DNA from: Cytophagaceae bacterium
Lineage (GTDB): Bacteria > Bacteroidota > Bacteroidia > Cytophagales > Flexibacteraceae
DNA: 64,000 bases
Assembly (NCBI GenBank): GCA_027490155.1
Contig: JAIXYP010000039.1
Coordinates: 57,603 to 121,602, forward strand
Direction: 5' to 3'
Shown piece by piece: positions 18,269-26,865 of the stretch (position 1 is the stretch's first letter; the number at the start of each line of letters is the position of its first letter). The notes beneath the pieces were generated by a model. That model worked only from the letters and a program-made list of their open reading frames with translations. It was not told the DNA's origin and did not search any database. The translations under genes and the position numbers were made by a program.

Positions 18269-19159
18269 ATGTCTGTCCAAACCGAGGCCCTACCGCTCCA
18301 ATCAACCAGCAAGTTCAGGGCCTATTTTGAGTTGTTGAAATTCCGACTGACATCTTTGGTCGTGTTCAGTTCCGTGATGACGTATTTGTTGGCAAGCCAT
18401 GGCGATGTTGACTACGTCAAGTTAGGTTGGTTGATCTTGGGTGGACTGATGGTCACTGGCTCAAGTAATACCATCAACCAGATTGCCGAGCGTGAGCTGG
18501 ACAAGCTAATGACCAGGACGCTCAGCCGGCCGTTGCCAACAGGGCGCCTTTCTGTTCCGGAAGCTGCCATTTATAGTGTCGCCCTTGGTATTGGTGGTTT
18601 ACTCGTGATGGCGATTTTCGTCAATGTGATGACAGCCTTGTTGTGCCTGATCAGCCTGATGCTATATGGCTTTGTCTATACCCCCATGAAGCGCCTGAGC
18701 CCTATTGCCGTGCTGATTGGTGCCATCCCCGGTGCTATGCCTCCGCTGATTGGTTGGGTTGCGATGACAGGCCAAATCACGGTTGAGGGCTTGATATTGT
18801 TTGGCATCCAGTTCATGTGGCAGTTTCCGCACTTTTGGGCAATCGCCTGGGTGCTGGACGATGACTACAAACGGGCAGGATTCAAACTATTGCCAAGTGG
18901 TGGTGGTCGTGATGTGCGCACAGCCCTCCAGATCATGATCTATACCCTCATGCTGATTCCGTTAGGCTTGTTGCCTTACCAGTTTGGTATGACGGGCATT
19001 ACCTCTGCCATCATTGCGACAGTTAGTGGCACTCTGTTCCTGATGTCCACCTTCCACCTGATGCGGGAGTGTAGCCGCAAAGCCGCCTTGGGTATCATGT
19101 TTGGGTCCTTCCTGTACTTGCCAATCGTCCAGATAGCTTTTGTGTTTGACAAACTTTAG
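18269..19159 (+). CDS. ctaB: Protohaem IX farnesyltransferase (haem O synthase)
   Basis: A UbiA-family prenyltransferase of 296 residues from the chosen start, which attaches farnesyl to haem b to form haem O for CtaA. The prenyl-diphosphate-binding region NTINQIAERELDKLMTRT, followed by SRPLPTGR, and the second acidic motif DDDYKRAGFKLLP are clear. About nine helices are predicted. An upstream in-frame ATG at 18233 would add 12 residues (MFATFLSPFLRT), but MSVQTEALP at 18269 gives the usual N-terminus. It follows ctaA closely, and a 161-base gap separates it from the subunit III genes. Confidence 0.93.
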   Translation: MSVQTEALPLQSTSKFRAYFELLKFRLTSLVVFSSVMTYLLASHGDVDYVKLGWLILGGLMVTGSSNTINQIAERELDKLMTRTLSRPLPTGRLSVPEAAIYSVALGIGGLLVMAIFVNVMTALLCLISLMLYGFVYTPMKRLSPIAVLIGAIPGAMPPLIGWVAMTGQITVEGLILFGIQFMWQFPHFWAIAWVLDDDYKRAGFKLLPSGGGRDVRTALQIMIYTLMLIPLGLLPYQFGMTGITSAIIATVSGTLFLMSTFHLMRECSRKAALGIMFGSFLYLPIVQIAFVFDKL

Positions 19160-19320
19160 GATGTCCTAACCCTTGCATAGGCCAGACAATATTGTTAAAC
19201 CAAGTGCATTGTGCCAAGCCCAAAACAATGATCCTGCACATTGGGTCAATATCCTGTCGGCTAACCCAAGTGGTTACTGACGATTTCTGACCTCTTGTTC
19301 ATTATACCATCCTCTTATAA

Positions 19321-19944
19321 ATGAAGTCTGACACCACCGCAAACTACCAGCAGCCTTATGATGGGGCCCTCGTTACCGAGGAAGCCGCACCAGTGCTGAG
19401 TATGCACCCTAAGAAATTCTTGATGTGGCTGATTATCGTCAGCAGTATCATGGTTTTTGCGGCCTTCACCAGCGCCTATCTTGTTCGCCGGGGCGAAGGT
19501 AACTGGCTTACGTTCGAGCTACCGCCTATTTTTTACATCAGCTCGGTAGTGATTGTCCTGAGCTCGGTAACGATGCACTGGGCCTACTACAGCGCTAGCA
19601 AAGACAACCTCCTGAGTCTTAAGATCGCTATTTTGTTGACTGCAGTTCTGGGGCTTCTGTTTACCTATATGCAGGTACAAGGCTGGCAGCAGCTCGTCGA
19701 TGTTGGTGTCTATTTCGGCGGCAAGGATAGCAACCCCGCCGGCTCCTTTGTTTACGTCCTGACGGCAGTGCACATCGGCCATTTGGCGCTTGCTTTTGGT
19801 CTTTTGGTCATCATCCTTTACAGGGTATTTACCTATCAGGTCCATGCTAAAAACCTGGCTGCGATCGAGATATGTACCACGTTCTGGCACTTCTTGGGGG
19901 CCATGTGGCTCTACCTATTCGTTTTTTTACTGGTCAACCATTAA
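19321..19944 (+). CDS. coxC: Cytochrome c oxidase subunit III, first copy
   Basis: A 207-residue membrane protein with five predicted helices, matching the short subunit III family of bacteroidete ACIII-oxidase loci. Conserved stretches include FLMWLIIVSSIMVFAAF, VYVLTAVHIGHL and the terminal TFWHFLGAMWLYLFVFL. Subunit III has no metal centre; it stabilises subunit I and maintains proton uptake. The 161-base gap before it, rich in short AT stretches, might hold a secondary promoter, but I see no convincing box. A second subunit III gene follows 87 bases on. Confidence 0.9.
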   Translation: MKSDTTANYQQPYDGALVTEEAAPVLSMHPKKFLMWLIIVSSIMVFAAFTSAYLVRRGEGNWLTFELPPIFYISSVVIVLSSVTMHWAYYSASKDNLLSLKIAILLTAVLGLLFTYMQVQGWQQLVDVGVYFGGKDSNPAGSFVYVLTAVHIGHLALAFGLLVIILYRVFTYQVHAKNLAAIEICTTFWHFLGAMWLYLFVFLLVNH

Positions 19945-20031
19945 TTATCAGCGGTAGCTGCCCTATATTAGCGGTCAAGTTATTGCTTACTAAGCTCCGT
20001 AACCCTCTTTTTACCTACCCGAAAGCGCAAT

Positions 20032-20775
20032 ATGGCAACAGCAACCGTAGCCAAACCAGTTGATAAGATCTGGAACGGGGGTGTCGAACCCCTAAAGGCC
20101 AGCTATGGCAAGTTGATGATGTGGTTTTTTCTGCTATCAGATACTTTTACCTTTGGAGCACTCCTTATTTTTTACGGCTTTTCGCGTTTTGCGCACCCAG
20201 CCTACGTTGGCAAACTAGACGACTATACTGCATCGCAGGCATGGTGGCCAGTGCCAGATAAGGTTTTCAATGGCTTACCTTTTGTACATGGAGCCAACTT
20301 GCCGCTTGTCTTTGTCGGTATCATGACCTTTATCCTGATCATGAGCTCTGTGACCATGGTACTAGCCGTTGAAGCTGGCCACCGTATGGACCGCAATGAT
20401 GTCCAGAAATGGATGCTCTGGACGCTGTTAGGTGGTGCTTGTTTCTTGGGCTGCCAAGCTTGGGAGTGGACCCACTTTATTCATGGATCGGATGCTGGTG
20501 CCTTGGTTAATGGCAAAATCGTCCATGGTGCAAGCCTTGCCCGTAACGAATATGGCCCTCCATTGTTCGCTGACCTGTTTTTCTTCATCACTGGTTTCCA
20601 CGGATTCCATGTGTTCTCGGGTGTTTTGCTCAACTTCCTGATCTTCTACCAAACTGTCATGGGCAAATTTCAGTCCGAAGTTGGTCACTATGAGATGGTC
20701 GAGAAAGTTGGTCTCTATTGGCACTTTGTAGATCTCGTTTGGGTCTTCGTCTTTACGTTCTTTTACCTCATCTAA
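20032..20775 (+). CDS. Cytochrome c oxidase subunit III, second copy
   Basis: A 247-residue subunit III homologue distinct from the preceding one. It has a longer periplasmic loop (DDYTASQAWWPVPDKVFNGLPFVHGANL) and the canonical FFITGFHGFHVFSG and GLYWHFVDLVWVFVFT motifs near the C-terminus. Paired subunit III genes are a regular feature of bacteroidete ACIII-cox operons, so this is probably not a recent duplication; the two are only weakly similar. It is followed 88 bases later by the subunit IV gene. Confidence 0.9.
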   Translation: MATATVAKPVDKIWNGGVEPLKASYGKLMMWFFLLSDTFTFGALLIFYGFSRFAHPAYVGKLDDYTASQAWWPVPDKVFNGLPFVHGANLPLVFVGIMTFILIMSSVTMVLAVEAGHRMDRNDVQKWMLWTLLGGACFLGCQAWEWTHFIHGSDAGALVNGKIVHGASLARNEYGPPLFADLFFFITGFHGFHVFSGVLLNFLIFYQTVMGKFQSEVGHYEMVEKVGLYWHFVDLVWVFVFTFFYLI

Positions 20776-20863
20776 GGCTTACAGGTCGCAATCGCTGCCC
20801 CTGCATCTTGCCTAGATAGATCATCCACCAATCCCATTCTGACTTTAATCATCCTGTATTAGC

Positions 20864-21199
20864 ATGGCCCACGGACACGCCACCCCAACTGCCCCAGGCG
20901 AAATACCTAAGGCACAGACCAAAGAGATTTGGTTCACCTTCTGGATCCTGTTTTTTGTGACTGCCCTCGAGTTCGTGATCGCATTCACGGTCATCAACCC
21001 TGAGGCTCGCACCTTCCGCATTGCCTTCTTCGTTGGCCTAACCATCGTGAAAGCCTACTTTATTGTGGCGAACTTCATGCACTTGCGTCATGAGGCCAAA
21101 AGCCTTATCTGGGCCGTTATCCTGCCTTGTACCTTCATTATGTGGTTCATCGTCGCTATGCTGTACGAAGGTGATTCAGTTTTCGTAAGCCGCTACTAG
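20864..21199 (+). CDS. coxD: Cytochrome c oxidase subunit IV, prokaryotic type
   Basis: A 111-residue protein with three predicted helices (WFTFWILFFVTALEFVIAF, IAFFVGLTIVKAYFIVANF, WAVILPCTFIMWFIVAM), matching the small COX4_pro family. It is an accessory, non-catalytic oxidase subunit thought to aid CuB loading or stability. The N-terminus MAHGHATP carries a miniature version of the His-rich tail seen on CoxA. It is the last gene of the locus, with a terminator beginning 37 bases after its stop. Confidence 0.88.
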   Translation: MAHGHATPTAPGEIPKAQTKEIWFTFWILFFVTALEFVIAFTVINPEARTFRIAFFVGLTIVKAYFIVANFMHLRHEAKSLIWAVILPCTFIMWFIVAMLYEGDSVFVSRY

Positions 21200-21236
21200 T
21201 CGGGATAATAATCCTAGCATACTGACTTTATTCAGG

Positions 21237-21272
21237 ATCGACCCTTGCAGCAATGTGGGGGTCGATTTGTTT
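21237..21272 (+). terminator. Intrinsic terminator ending the act-cox operon
   Basis: ATCGACCC (21237-21244) pairs exactly with GGGTCGAT (21259-21266), then TTGTTT. It lies just after coxD and ends the respiratory operon. Confidence 0.7.
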
Positions 21273-21641
21273 GTAGGGGGCTAACCCTATTGGCTATGGC
21301 TATCGATGGAGTCTAGCATTCACACTACTCAACATTGGCTTGGTATGGCACCATTTCCTAGTCCATTTATTTGTGGTCAGAGTTTGCCAATGAAAGTTGT
21401 CTTTTTTGTCTCGGGGGAGATGCCACAGGCTTTGGTAGGCAACTTCTGGAGCATAGGACAAGCTTATCCCACCATTTAGGTAGCCAGCACCATGGCGGAT
21501 ATATCAGCACAAATAGGCTATGGTAGAGGCAACATTGCCTACTTGTTAGAGATTATCGGCTTACGGTAGTAATAGGGACAAATTGCTTGGGCGACAGTTT
21601 TGGTCAGATATAGGATTGAGTAGCCACGGGCTAACTCGACC
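21273..21641. other. Intergenic stretch after the respiratory operon
   Basis: About 370 bases between the operon terminator and the convergent minus-strand gene. I see no gene, repeat or RNA in it. Confidence 0.5.
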
Positions 21642-23111
21642 TCAATACCCGCCACCAAAGGCGAAAACACGCCCGTTCCGGAACCGAACCCAAGATAAGT
21701 TCGGGAAGGACTCCATGACGATAATAGAGCCGTTACCTTTTGAGACCGATCGAAGGTCAGCTGGTCCCCAGGCTTCGTGCACCATTTCTTCGGTCATGCC
21801 GTTGCTGATGCGTCCGTCGATTATGAGGGAACCAAACTTCTCGCCAAATTTCTGAAGCAGGTCGCCCATGCGTGGTTCTTCGTGGTTGAGCTCTGCTTGT
21901 TCGGCATTGATAACGTCACCCACCCGAGGGGCATTCTTGGCTGCAATCTTGCTCCGCTGGCTGAACATATCTGCTGGCTCTAGGTCAAAGTCCAGCAGCT
22001 CGCGGTTAGCATCTGACATGGACTTACTGGCCTCCTTCTTGGTATTGACCTTGACGCTTACAGGCAGATACACCGAGTCTTGTTTATGGGTGAAGACCGT
22101 CACGTAGCGGCTATGGTATTTGCCATCGGCAAACCGTTTGGTGTTGTGTCTGGTGCCCACGTAGGTAAGCTGATCGCCTCGCTGCAAGAAGTTAAACTCA
22201 CCACCCTGCAGGTCAGCCTGCAGGTCATGCAGGACCACATATTTGCGCCCAGGTGCCAGCCGTGAGGTTGTTTTGTGGACGTAGGGCATAAAATAGACCC
22301 CATCAAAATCGTCTGGTCGTTCGCAGCGATAATATTCGTCGGGTGTCCAGAGTATCTCGCGGCCGGTTTTGGTCCCGCGCAGAACAAACATGAGGTCTTG
22401 CGTGTCTGTCATGTACTCGCCCTCGTCCCACTGCGATTTGTGGACTAGGCCTTCTAGCTCTGGTAGGTTCCGTATGCTGACGATGGTCCAGTTCTCGCGC
22501 AAGATGTCAGCCTCGTTCGTGTAGATATAGTCGCTCTCCCGGATGGTGGAGTTGATGGTAAGTGGCGAAGTTTTGCTGATTTTGGGGAATGCAATGCTAC
22601 TCGTAATCAAGAAGTTGTCCTCGTAGTTATTACGCTCTTGGTCATACTTGGCTTGGCTCAGGAAGCCTTGTCGAAGGGAGTTGGCCAGCTGTTGACCAAG
22701 TTGGTCGTCCTCGAACCGGACATGGGGTAGCATATATACTTTTTGCTCGTCCGTCGTGAACCTGTGCTGGTTGCAAGGCTTCATGAACTTGATCTGGTGG
22801 CCGATGTAAGAATGGAGCCTATAGATCGAGAATGTGCTGCCATAGCGGAGGTTACTATTGCTATCAGCACTAAGCACCGAGGGGCGCATATTGCCTCCGT
22901 TGCGGGTCCGATTCGTTGTCGAGCGGACGTTTCTTTCTGATGGTTGGGCTGGTTCTGCCTCCTCAGTTTCCTCGTCCTCAGACGACGACGACCCATAGGT
23001 AGACTGCTCGTAGGTCTGACCAAAAACGCCTTTCCCAACAGTCAATGTCAGCAGAATGGCGATGACAACAATGCCGATTGTTTGATGCCAAAGTTTCGTA
23101 GTCTGGTTCAA
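21642..23111 (-). CDS. Secreted protein of unknown function with C-terminal BamE-like segment
   Basis: A 489-residue exported protein. A signal helix (IGIVVIAILLTLTV) ends near VFGQ. It is followed by a Ser/Glu-rich linker at about 38-80 (SSSSEDEETEEAEPAQPSE) and a long soluble domain without transmembrane helices. The last 60 residues (GMTEEMVHEAWGPADLRS, then WVRFRNGRVFAFGGG) resemble the GM-x-x-x-V-x-x-x-WG-x-P motif of BamE/SmpA-like folds, which often mediate protein contacts at the envelope. I do not recognise the family of the main domain. It has a long 408-base upstream region that could hold regulatory sites. Confidence 0.65.
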   Translation of the reverse strand: MNQTTKLWHQTIGIVVIAILLTLTVGKGVFGQTYEQSTYGSSSSEDEETEEAEPAQPSERNVRSTTNRTRNGGNMRPSVLSADSNSNLRYGSTFSIYRLHSYIGHQIKFMKPCNQHRFTTDEQKVYMLPHVRFEDDQLGQQLANSLRQGFLSQAKYDQERNNYEDNFLITSSIAFPKISKTSPLTINSTIRESDYIYTNEADILRENWTIVSIRNLPELEGLVHKSQWDEGEYMTDTQDLMFVLRGTKTGREILWTPDEYYRCERPDDFDGVYFMPYVHKTTSRLAPGRKYVVLHDLQADLQGGEFNFLQRGDQLTYVGTRHNTKRFADGKYHSRYVTVFTHKQDSVYLPVSVKVNTKKEASKSMSDANRELLDFDLEPADMFSQRSKIAAKNAPRVGDVINAEQAELNHEEPRMGDLLQKFGEKFGSLIIDGRISNGMTEEMVHEAWGPADLRSVSKGNGSIIVMESFPNLSWVRFRNGRVFAFGGGY

Positions 23112-23519
23112 GGTTGGTCGCTATTTTTGGTGCAACAGGTTCGGTCTGATAAGTGTTGAACCCCGTTTTGTGGGATCTCGAGACAAAAGATCAAGACCTT
23201 GTACCACGCCACTGAGCCCATACTATGGGATAAAAACAGTTGCGATAGCGACCGATTTGCCGTCAGGCACCATCAGCTACTGAGGCGGATAATACCTTGG
23301 CAAGGTATCGGCTAATGGTTCGTATCAATCAATTTACTCAAGTTGTACGTAAAGATAATGAGATAATTAGGTATCCAAAATCCGATTGGCATGGCTAGTA
23401 AAAGACCAGATACGATCTGCTGACAAAATCAGAAGTAACAAAAAGGAAATGGGCAATACGGATGTATTTAAGCCAGATTTAGTCGCTAGTCATACTAACG
23501 ATAAAAGGGGATCTCCGGA
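23112..23519. other. 408-base intergenic region with an inverted repeat
   Basis: No gene is seen. It holds ATACCTT-GGC-AAGGTAT at 23292-23308, a perfect 7-bp inverted repeat about 180 bases upstream of the secreted-protein gene, which could be an operator. The part near 23340-23500 is AT-rich. Confidence 0.45.
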
Positions 23520-23909
23520 TCAGTCCTGGCCAAAAATGGCTAATAATTTTTCGGCCGTGATGGGCTTCACGAGGTAGCCATCAAGTAGGGGATGGAGGTT
23601 GGCACGTTCGACGTCTGCCTCGTCGATTGAGCTGCTGACCATGTATAGGGCTGGCTTGATGCTCAGCTTGCTGACTATGGTCTGGTACATACTCAGGAAC
23701 TGCCATCCGTCCATTACAGGCATGTTGATGTCCACCATGATCAGGTCTGGCATTCCATCGGGCCAGTTTCTGAAGGCAGCTAAGGCTGTTTCGGGATTGC
23801 TAAAGTCCTCCACAGTGTCACAAAGCTCGAGGTTCTGGATGATCCTTCGCATCGCAAACAGATAGATTTGGTCGTCGTCGATGAGGCAGACTTTGGCTAA
23901 TTTTCGCAT
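23520..23909 (-). CDS. Single-domain response regulator
   Basis: A 129-residue CheY-like receiver with no output domain. The acidic pocket is Asp11/Asp12, the phospho-acceptor is Asp60 (MVDINMPVMDGW), the switch Ser/Thr lies in VSSS (92-94) and the conserved Lys is Lys115 (LVKP). It lies 75 bases downstream of a PAS histidine kinase on the same strand, so it is probably the kinase's cognate receiver. With no DNA-binding domain it should act by protein contact or in a phosphorelay. Confidence 0.92.
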   Translation of the reverse strand: MRKLAKVCLIDDDQIYLFAMRRIIQNLELCDTVEDFSNPETALAAFRNWPDGMPDLIMVDINMPVMDGWQFLSMYQTIVSKLSIKPALYMVSSSIDEADVERANLHPLLDGYLVKPITAEKLLAIFGQD

Positions 23910-23984
23910 AGGGTGATACCTGTTTAGGAGATCAATTGCAGGATGCTAAACTAAGGAGGATTGATGGCTCAGGACACAGAAAAA

Positions 23985-25514
23985 CTAGAACCAAACGGTG
24001 AATGTGGTGCCGTAACTTGGGCGTGACTGCACCTCAATGATACCACCCATCGATTCGACTTGGTTTTTGGTCAGGAATAGCCCAAGGCCACGCGCATCGG
24101 CATTGTTGTGGAACGTTTTGTACATACCGAAAAGGCGATCGCCAATGTTATCCAGATCCATGCCAAGGCCATTGTCCTGCACACTGAGCCCAAGTCGGCC
24201 TTCGTCAGAGATGTGTGTAAAGAGATTGACCCAACTGGTTTTGCATGGGTCGTGATACTTGACTGCATTGGATACCAGATTCAGTACTACACTCTCGGCA
24301 TATACTTGGTCGAATTCGATGGTCGAAAAGGCAGCAAAGTCAGATGCGATCTTGATTCCCGTAGTCTCGATCGAGCCTTGGAGGATTATGAGCGTTTTGT
24401 CAAAGATGTCCTTGAGGTTGACTTGGGTCTTCTTGACGTTGGTAAGGTTTTGCATCTTGATGACTTCGCCAAGGTTATCGAGGGTCTCGGTCAGGGCACT
24501 ACTGGTTGTGCGTAACATATTAGTCAGTAGCTGGACTTGGCCCGGGTCTTTCTCCTGATCAATAAAGCTAATCAGCATCTGAAGGTTGCTAGCATGGCTC
24601 CGGAGGTTGTGGCTGACGATATGCGCGAAATTCTGGAGTCGGTTGTTCTGCGAGCTCAGGAGATTGATGGTCCTGAGACGTTCTAGCTCCATGGTTTTAT
24701 GGGTATTGACATCCATTATAACACCCCTGATGCCAGCAATGGCCCCAGTGGTATGGTAAAACGGCTTGCCAATGATCCGGACCCATTTGGTTTTGCCATC
24801 TGGCATCATGAGCTGAAGATCTACATCATAGTCTGTGCCCTCGCTTAAGCCGCGCTCGACGGCTTCCTGGATGATAGGGCGGTGTTCTGGGATATAGTAG
24901 TTGACGGCTGTTGTTAGGTCGGGCTGTTCTGCCTCTACCAAGCCATGGATTGTATAAATCTGTGGGCTCCAACGTGGGCTCAGATCACCAGCATGATATT
25001 CCCAGGCACCAATATTGCCCATGGCACTCATTTCCTCGAGCAAGAACTCATACTTTTCTTGCAGCATCTGGCCCGTTTTGCGGCTATGCACATCGATGAT
25101 GGAGCCAACCATACGTGTTGGTTTACCATCAGAATCAAACTTGGCTTGGCCTTGCGTCTCGAACCAGCGGTAACCTAGTGTCTTGTGTTTTTGCCGGACC
25201 TCGACACGGTAGGGCACTTGGTTCTGCAAGTGTTGTCGGACGGCATCCTCGACTAAGGGCCTGTCCTCCGGATGCAAGATGTTGCTAAGCCAATTACGAT
25301 AATTGGCCTTAAGCTCGCCAGGTGCATAGCCTAAGGTCTGGTAGAATCTGTCAGACCACCACTCTTCGTCCGTCTCGATGTCCCAGTCCCAGATGCCAGC
25401 AGCTACGGCCTCGACGAAGAGGGCAAAGCGCTCGGCGTTCTCAACGGTCTTGAGGTCAAGGTGATAGGTGGGCGAAAAAGAGGTTGACATATCCATGGCC
25501 ATAGCAAGAAGCAA
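23985..25514 (-). CDS. Soluble PAS-PAS sensor histidine kinase
   Basis: A 509-residue kinase without transmembrane helices. Two PAS/PAC modules come first: WDWDIETDEEWWSDRFYQTLGY at about 40-160, and a second at about 175-285. The dimerisation H-box follows with His302 in IVSHNLRSHASN, then NLVSNAVKYHD (N-box), DNGLGMD and GLGLFLTK (G-boxes). It is therefore likely to sense a cytoplasmic or membrane-diffusible signal and to phosphorylate the receiver encoded directly downstream. Starts at codon 8 (MDMSTSF) are as likely as the first ATG. No ligand or target can be deduced. Confidence 0.9.
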   Translation of the reverse strand: MLLAMAMDMSTSFSPTYHLDLKTVENAERFALFVEAVAAGIWDWDIETDEEWWSDRFYQTLGYAPGELKANYRNWLSNILHPEDRPLVEDAVRQHLQNQVPYRVEVRQKHKTLGYRWFETQGQAKFDSDGKPTRMVGSIIDVHSRKTGQMLQEKYEFLLEEMSAMGNIGAWEYHAGDLSPRWSPQIYTIHGLVEAEQPDLTTAVNYYIPEHRPIIQEAVERGLSEGTDYDVDLQLMMPDGKTKWVRIIGKPFYHTTGAIAGIRGVIMDVNTHKTMELERLRTINLLSSQNNRLQNFAHIVSHNLRSHASNLQMLISFIDQEKDPGQVQLLTNMLRTTSSALTETLDNLGEVIKMQNLTNVKKTQVNLKDIFDKTLIILQGSIETTGIKIASDFAAFSTIEFDQVYAESVVLNLVSNAVKYHDPCKTSWVNLFTHISDEGRLGLSVQDNGLGMDLDNIGDRLFGMYKTFHNNADARGLGLFLTKNQVESMGGIIEVQSRPSYGTTFTVWF

Positions 25515-25682
25515 ATCGTGATTTTACACGACCAAAGATTGTGGACAGCGGAGCGGCTCTTTGCTATTGCTAGTTTAACAAACCAGCGCTCAGAACCGAC
25601 CTTGACCTCATTCGCTTTGCCATCCTAAGGTAGTAAAATCCAGATTTGTGATAGATGCAAAACAGATGGATGGCCATATTTC

Positions 25683-26468
25683 TTAGGCGAACCCTTCTCC
25701 CGGTAGCCAGATGTCTTGGTCGCCCCTGGGCTCTATACGCAGGACATTGGTCAGGGCCAGCAGCACCAAGGTGCGGCTCGCAACCTTAGTAGAGATCTTG
25801 GCAAGCGTCGCATAGTCGGATAGGGATATTCCGCTAGGGTGTTGAGCTAGGTATTGGAGTAGCACTCGCTCTTTGTCGCCAATCTCGACCCGGACTTGTT
25901 TCATCCGTTTGCGGTACTTCAGGACCTCGCGCAACTCGCGGCTGGCCTGCACACTTTCGTCTGCCCAACGCACATAGGTAATCCTGTCCCGCTCGACTGC
26001 TGGGTCTGGCACAACCACAAAGGGGCCATTGGGTTGGTCCGCAGAAACCCAAAGGGCCACAACAGCCCGCTCGCCTACGGTCCTGATCTGTTGGATACCT
26101 ACTGATAACTGGGGGCTAACATAGGTCTTGATGGCCTTGACCATCACATACTCTTCCTCGTCTGGGCTGGGGCAGCCGACAATAGTACCGTCATCATTAA
26201 CACCAATCAGCAACCAGCCGCCTTTTGTATTCGCAAAGGCCACCAGTTCTTTCACGATTTTGTCGGGGTATTTGGCCTTGAGTTTGAACTCCAGATTGAG
26301 GCCTTCGCCTTGCTGAACCAGGATTTTGAGCTCGGCCAAGTTCAAACTCGGCATCCTAACCTGAGGGCTATAGGCAGCATCGGCCGTGGCTTGTTGTCGC
26401 ATGGCCATCCTCAGTAGCTCGGCCGCATCCGGAGGCACTGGGCTGGACTTGACTGGAGAATTGGGCAT
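25683..26468 (-). CDS. AlbA_2/Schlafen-type putative DNA-binding protein
   Basis: A 261-residue protein with an AlbA_2 domain at about 45-175. The signature LNLEFKLK is followed by IVKELVAFANTKGGWLLIGVNDDG. The C-terminal ~70 residues (ERVLLQYLAQHPSGISLSDYA) look like a winged helix. AlbA_2 proteins are often annotated as ATP-dependent helicase-like or transcriptional regulators, but most are uncharacterised; nucleic-acid binding is the safest description. It is a single gene, with non-coding DNA on both sides. Confidence 0.82.
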   Translation of the reverse strand: MPNSPVKSSPVPPDAAELLRMAMRQQATADAAYSPQVRMPSLNLAELKILVQQGEGLNLEFKLKAKYPDKIVKELVAFANTKGGWLLIGVNDDGTIVGCPSPDEEEYVMVKAIKTYVSPQLSVGIQQIRTVGERAVVALWVSADQPNGPFVVVPDPAVERDRITYVRWADESVQASRELREVLKYRKRMKQVRVEIGDKERVLLQYLAQHPSGISLSDYATLAKISTKVASRTLVLLALTNVLRIEPRGDQDIWLPGEGFA

Positions 26469-26865
26469 GGCTGCTTGAGGTCAGGGTTGGGGAGGAAGGT
26501 AATAACAATAGGCCGCTGGCGTATGCCGTGTTGCAGAACGGTGGTAATCGTATGCTGATCCGTATCCCGCAACGGGCCATCTGGATGGTGTTGGCCACGC
26601 CAGATCAACGGCACAATCTTAACCTAATTTGTGGACTAGTTGTTGTGCTGGACTATACCCATTTGGTTTGCTAACGTCGAGGAAGGAGAAAATTTGCTAT
26701 TGGGTCTGCAACTCACTAATCTATGACCAGAATGAAGTCAAGTGTTAGGACTTAGGATAGGCAAATAAAAAGAAAAACCTGATTTCTGGGCCCCAGACTT
26801 GACTTAGGGGCAGATTGGCTTGTACTTTGGGGCAAACCAGCTCTGATCTATCTTATCCTGAATAT
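26469..26865. other. Intergenic region between divergent AlbA_2 and M28 genes
   Basis: About 400 bases with no supported gene; two minus-strand reading frames at 26368-26614 overlap the AlbA_2 start in other frames and lack protein features. It should contain both divergent promoters, but I see no clear TAnnTTTG box. Confidence 0.45.

Noticed and set aside
23236..23270. Similarity of GATAGCGACC stretches at 23.2 kb and 55.6 kb
   Set aside because: Only about 10-12 bases match, with no shared structure; too short to call a repeat.
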